A stretch of DNA of 8,346 nucleotides. Origin: Actinomycetota bacterium (GTDB lineage: Bacteria > Actinomycetota > Acidimicrobiia > IMCC26256 > PALSA-610). The notes under the pieces are model-generated. The model worked only from the letters and a program-made list of their open reading frames with translations, searched no databases and was not told the origin of the DNA. Within the stretch, counting starts at the first letter, position 1; each line of letters begins with the position of its first letter. Below are positions 5,836 through 8,346 of the stretch, one piece after another. Both the position numbers and the translations under genes were made by a program. The stretch spans positions 1-8,346 of the forward strand of contig JAUZEI010000603.1 in assembly GCA_030839105.1 (NCBI GenBank), read 5' to 3'.

Positions 5836-7265
5836 CGCTCACCTCGGCACCGCCGCCCGGGGTCGAAGACGACATCCCGGGGATCACGCGCCGGCACCGT
5901 CTCTCCGACCTTTACCACGAGCGGACGAACTTTCAGTTCATCAAGCACACCCGCCGGTGGCTGATCTTCTCGTCGTCGTTGATCGTGATCAGCCTCGTGC
6001 TCCTCGGCGTGCGTGGACTCAACCTCGGCATCGACTTCGAGGGCGGGACCGCCTGGCAGGTCCAGATGAAGAACAGCCAGCCGGCCAAGGTCGCCGACAT
6101 CCGCAACGTTCTTGCACCGCTCGGGTTCAACGACGCCAAGGTGAGCGTGCTCACGCCTCCCGGCGGCGGCGCCGACACGATCCGCGTCGAGGCACGCGTC
6201 ATCGCCGACCCGACCCAGATCCTGCAAACGGCGCTCGCGAACTACGCCGGGGTCAACGAGGCCGACGTCTCGTTCACCCAGAGTGCGAACGGCGCGGGCG
6301 GAACGTACACGTTCACTGCGAAGCCGGGGATCAAGCCGACCGAGGCCGCCGTGAAGGCCGTGATCGGTTCCCAGGTAACGAGCCCCACCGTGAAGATCAC
6401 CGGGCAGAACGTCACCGTCACAGTGCCCAAGCTTCCGCCGAGTGACGTGCAGAAGGTCGCAGCCGCGCTCGCGAAGTACGCGGGAACGACTCCGACGGAT
6501 GTCAGCATCACGACTGTCGGCCCCACGTGGGGTCACGAGGTGAGTCAGAAAGCCCTCAAGGCGCTCATCATCTTCTTCTTCGTGCTCGCGGCGTACCTCG
6601 CCGTCCGCTTCGAGTGGAAGATGTCGGCTACCGCGATCGTGGCGGTGATCCACGACATCATCTTCACGATCGGCGTCTACGCGCTGTTCCATTTCGCGGT
6701 GTCGCCCGCGACGGTCACCGCGTTCCTCACCATCCTCGGTTTCTCGCTGTACGACACGGTCGTCGTGTTCGACAAGGTCACCGAGTTCCAGCGCACGCTG
6801 ACGGCGACGGGCCGCTCCACGTACTCCGACATGGTCAACCGTTCGCTCAACGCCGTGTTGATGCGCTCGGTGTCGACGTCGCTCGTCGCGCTCCTGCCGG
6901 TGGTCTCGCTGCTCGTCGTCGGAAGCGGCATTCTGGGCGCCACCGCGTTGGAGGACTTCGCGCTCGCGCTCGCCGCGGGTCTCTTCATCGGGTCCTACTC
7001 GTCGATCTTCGTCGCCGCGCCGCTGCTCGCGTTGTGGAAGGAGCGCGAGCCGCAGTACCGGGCCGTCGCCGAGCGCCGGCGCCGGGCCCCCGCCGCGATG
7101 GCCGCGGCTTCTGCTTCGGTCGGTGCGCCCGTGGTGGCGCCCGACGAACCGGCCGAGCCCGGCGTGCGCCCGCGGGCTTCGCTCGGCGTGCCCGGGCCGC
7201 CCGCCGTTCCCCGCCAGACGATCCAGGCCCGGCCCCGCCAACAGCGCGGCAAGAAGCGCAAGTAG
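5832..7265 (+). CDS. secF: Protein translocase subunit SecF with enlarged outer domain
   Basis: SecF is the partner of SecD. The 477 residues (the family is commonly 300-400) have a cytoplasmic N-terminus of about 40 residues and helix 1 at about 42-61. The P4 entry signature LGIDFEGGT is at 65-73 and its exit VGPTWG at 229-234. Helices 2-6 lie at about 243-259, 264-287, 290-313, 345-365 and 372-401. D308 in LYDTVVVFDKV and R345 in LMRSVSTSL are the conserved polar membrane residues tied to proton flow in SecDF. The outer domain between helices 1 and 2 is about 170 residues and looks duplicated. Residues 403-477 form an Ala/Pro/Arg-rich cytoplasmic tail ending RGKKRK. The ATG overlaps the secD stop (ATGA). 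The frame is open further upstream, but those codons lie within secD and do not fit the family. Confidence 0.95.
   Translation: MTLTSAPPPGVEDDIPGITRRHRLSDLYHERTNFQFIKHTRRWLIFSSSLIVISLVLLGVRGLNLGIDFEGGTAWQVQMKNSQPAKVADIRNVLAPLGFNDAKVSVLTPPGGGADTIRVEARVIADPTQILQTALANYAGVNEADVSFTQSANGAGGTYTFTAKPGIKPTEAAVKAVIGSQVTSPTVKITGQNVTVTVPKLPPSDVQKVAAALAKYAGTTPTDVSITTVGPTWGHEVSQKALKALIIFFFVLAAYLAVRFEWKMSATAIVAVIHDIIFTIGVYALFHFAVSPATVTAFLTILGFSLYDTVVVFDKVTEFQRTLTATGRSTYSDMVNRSLNAVLMRSVSTSLVALLPVVSLLVVGSGILGATALEDFALALAAGLFIGSYSSIFVAAPLLALWKEREPQYRAVAERRRRAPAAMAAASASVGAPVVAPDEPAEPGVRPRASLGVPGPPAVPRQTIQARPRQQRGKKRK
6042..6278 (+). repeat. SecF outer domain, copy 1 of an apparent duplication
   Basis: Residues 71-149 of SecF read GGT-strand, helix (VADIRNVLAPLG), strand (AKVSVLT), strand (TIRVEAR), helix (TQILQTALANYAG), strand (ADVSFT). 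This is the usual beta-alpha-beta-beta-alpha-beta order of a P4 domain. It aligns with residues 156-227. Within positions 129-149 against 207-227, 11 of 21 residues are identical. Confidence 0.6.
6297..6512 (+). repeat. SecF outer domain, copy 2 of an apparent duplication
   Basis: Residues 156-227 repeat the order seen in copy 1: GGTYTFTA strand, helix (TEAAVKAVIGS), strand (TVKITG), strand (VTVTVP), helix (VQKVAAALAKYAG), strand (TDVSIT). Copy 2 leads straight into the family exit motif VGPTWG. It lacks the PPGGGAD loop that copy 1 has between its middle strands. Confidence 0.6.
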
Positions 7266-7330
7266 GCGGCCCGGGGCGGCACCCGATCGCGGCGCCGGAC
7301 GTAGTCGCGTTCGGTCCGCGAGCGCGTCGG

Positions 7331-7336
7331 TAGCCT
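7331..7336 (+). promoter_or_regulatory. -10 box of the apt promoter
   Basis: TAGCCT fits the TANNNT pattern. It lies seven bases before the ATG at 7344, exactly the spacing seen at ruvC, so a leaderless apt mRNA is likely. A 5-bp hairpin (TCGCG 7305-7309, CGCGA 7317-7321) occupies the -35 area; no clear -35 box is seen. Confidence 0.5.
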
Positions 7337-7343
7337 GGTGGGG

Positions 7344-7868
7344 ATGGATCCGGCCTGGCTCAAGTCGCACGTACGCGACGTTCTCGACTATCCGAAGCCG
7401 GGGATCGTGTTCAAGGACATCACGCCGCTGCTCGGCGCGCCGGATGCGTTCCGGGCCTGCGTCGACGCGCTGGGGGAGCCGTTCGTGGCGACCCGGGTCG
7501 ACAAGGTGATCGGGATCGAGGCCCGGGGATTCGTGTTCGCGGCGCCCGTGACCTACGCGCTGCAGGCCGGTTTCGTGCCGGTGCGCAAGCCCGGCAAGCT
7601 GCCGTGGGAGATCGAGAGCGAGGAGTACGTGCTGGAGTACGGCACCGATCTGCTCGAGATCCACCGCGACGCGATCGCGCCCGGTGAGCAGGTGCTCGTG
7701 GTCGACGACGTCATCGCGACGGGCGGAACCGCGGCGGCAACCGCACGGTTGGTCGAGCGCCTCGGCGGTACCGTCGTGGGCTTCGCGTTCGTGCTGGAGC
7801 TCGGATTCCTGCACGGTCGGGAACAGCTCGAGGGCTACAACGTTCATACGCTTGTGACCTATGAGTAG
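7344..7868 (+). CDS. apt: Adenine phosphoribosyltransferase
   Basis: Apt joins adenine and PRPP to AMP and pyrophosphate in purine salvage, in the cytoplasm. The 174 residues carry the family marks: [15 protein letters not shown] (16-30), the [11 protein letters not shown] stretch (59-69), RKPGKLPW (81-88) and the PRPP-binding loop [14 protein letters not shown] (117-130). The length is normal. A GTG six bases upstream is also in frame, but the -10 box would then almost touch it, so the ATG is chosen. GGTGGGG directly abuts the ATG, too close to serve as a ribosome binding site, which again suits a leaderless start. The gene lies between secF and rel, its common actinobacterial place, and rel follows after 24 bases. 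Confidence 0.95.
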   Translation: MDPAWLKSHVRDVLDYPKPGIVFKDITPLLGAPDAFRACVDALGEPFVATRVDKVIGIEARGFVFAAPVTYALQAGFVPVRKPGKLPWEIESEEYVLEYGTDLLEIHRDAIAPGEQVLVVDDVIATGGTAAATARLVERLGGTVVGFAFVLELGFLHGREQLEGYNVHTLVTYE

Positions 7869-7892
7869 ACCAGTGAGCAGCCCAGGGGTCGT

Positions 7893-8346
7893 ATGACCAG
7901 CGCACCGCCGCGGCCCGGCCGCCACCCGAACGTCGACGGTGCCCTGCGCCCGCTGTTGGAATCAGTGCGCAGCGGTGACGACCAGCGCGAGACCGACCTG
8001 ATCGAAGACGCGTACGAGGTCGCCCGCGACGCGCACCGCGACCAGGTCCGCCGGTCCGGCGACCCGTACATTGCGCACCCGCTCGGCGTCGCGATGATCC
8101 TCTCCGATCTGGGGCTCGACGACATCACCCTCGCGGGCGCGCTCCTCCACGACGCCGTCGAGGACACCTCGGTCACGCTCGCCGACCTCGAAGCCCGGTT
8201 CGGTTCCGACGTCGCCGCGATCGTCGACGGCGTCACCAAGCTCGACCGACTGGAGTTCGACTCCCGCGAAGAGCAGCAGGCCGCCACGATGCGCAAGATG
8301 CTCGTCGCGATGGCGAAGGACGTGCGCGTCCTGCTGATCAAGCTCG
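7893..8346 (+). CDS. relA: Bifunctional (p)ppGpp synthetase/hydrolase, N-terminal part (partial)
   Basis: The frame starts at ATG 7893 and runs off the right end after 151 codons. It encodes the N-terminal HD hydrolase domain of a long RelA/SpoT-type protein. Compared with the Streptococcus Rel enzyme, the manganese and nucleotide-contact residues visible so far are all kept: R53 (R44 there), H62 (H53), H86-D87 (HD motif, H77-D78) and E90-D91 (E81-D82). The stretch TMRKMLVAMAKDVRVLLIKL (132-151) matches the family just before its ADRLHN motif, which lies beyond the window. An intact HD site implies that the protein can degrade (p)ppGpp; synthesis is expected from family knowledge but the synthetase, TGS and ACT domains are not visible. 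AGGGG at 7884-7888, four bases before the ATG, serves as ribosome binding site. It is probably cotranscribed with apt. Confidence 0.93.
   Translation, partial: MTSAPPRPGRHPNVDGALRPLLESVRSGDDQRETDLIEDAYEVARDAHRDQVRRSGDPYIAHPLGVAMILSDLGLDDITLAGALLHDAVEDTSVTLADLEARFGSDVAAIVDGVTKLDRLEFDSREEQQAATMRKMLVAMAKDVRVLLIKL

Noticed and set aside
7338..7340. GTG as the apt start
   Set aside because: It lies one base after the -10 box, so it would fall upstream of any plausible transcription start; the ATG at 7344 fits the promoter spacing.
5724..7925. Very long open frame on the minus strand (733 codons) opposite secF and apt
   Set aside because: It is the mirror of two well-recognised + strand genes in GC-rich DNA, spans both of them and the gap between, and encodes an Arg/His/Asp/Gly-rich sequence with no recognisable domain.

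Overview
The window is GC-rich, tightly packed DNA with every gene on the + strand and no gene-free stretch longer than about 80 bases. It suggests a high-GC actinomycete, and I would guess an Acidimicrobiia-type lineage. The reasons are the block ruvC-ruvA-ruvB / yajC-secD-secF / apt / rel, which is a typical actinobacterial order, the TANNNT-type -10 boxes placed next to start codons, the actinobacterial LexA operator and the threonine-rich spacer in SecD. The lineage is an inference from style, not from a marker gene.

Region by region: (1) 1-824 is the tail of a molybdenum-cofactor nucleotidyltransferase-like gene overlapping a coxG-like gene with a C-terminal membrane anchor. This is probably the end of a carbon monoxide dehydrogenase / molybdo-hydroxylase accessory cluster lying to the left. 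(2) 825-895 is a short control region with a hairpin, a -10 box and a perfect LexA (SOS) palindrome that covers the ruvC start codon. (3) 896-3087 is ruvCAB, the Holliday junction branch-migration and resolution machine. (4) 3097-3810 is a crotonase-fold gene inserted between ruvB and yajC and probably cotranscribed with ruvB. (5) 3811-7265 is yajC-secD-secF, the accessory complex of the Sec translocon, with its own promoter. (6) 7266-7868 is apt, with a promoter whose spacing implies a leaderless mRNA. (7) 7893 to the end is the start of rel, the (p)ppGpp synthetase/hydrolase.

How they work together: RuvA and RuvB migrate Holliday junctions and RuvC cuts them, and the operator predicts induction of the set by DNA damage. 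SecD, SecF and YajC form one membrane complex that uses the proton gradient to assist protein export. Apt salvages adenine and Rel controls the stringent response, so these two are linked through purine nucleotide metabolism.

Most of the window is ordinary conserved core. The parts worth a second look are in control and architecture. They are the perfect SOS box on ruvC, a pair of identically spaced leaderless-type promoters (ruvC, apt), eight copies of an octapeptide KGATTTTx inside the outer domain of SecD, an apparent tandem duplication of the outer (P4) domain of SecF, and a crotonase lacking one of the two classical catalytic glutamates. I found no mobile element, CRISPR array, RNA gene or clearly new multi-gene system.
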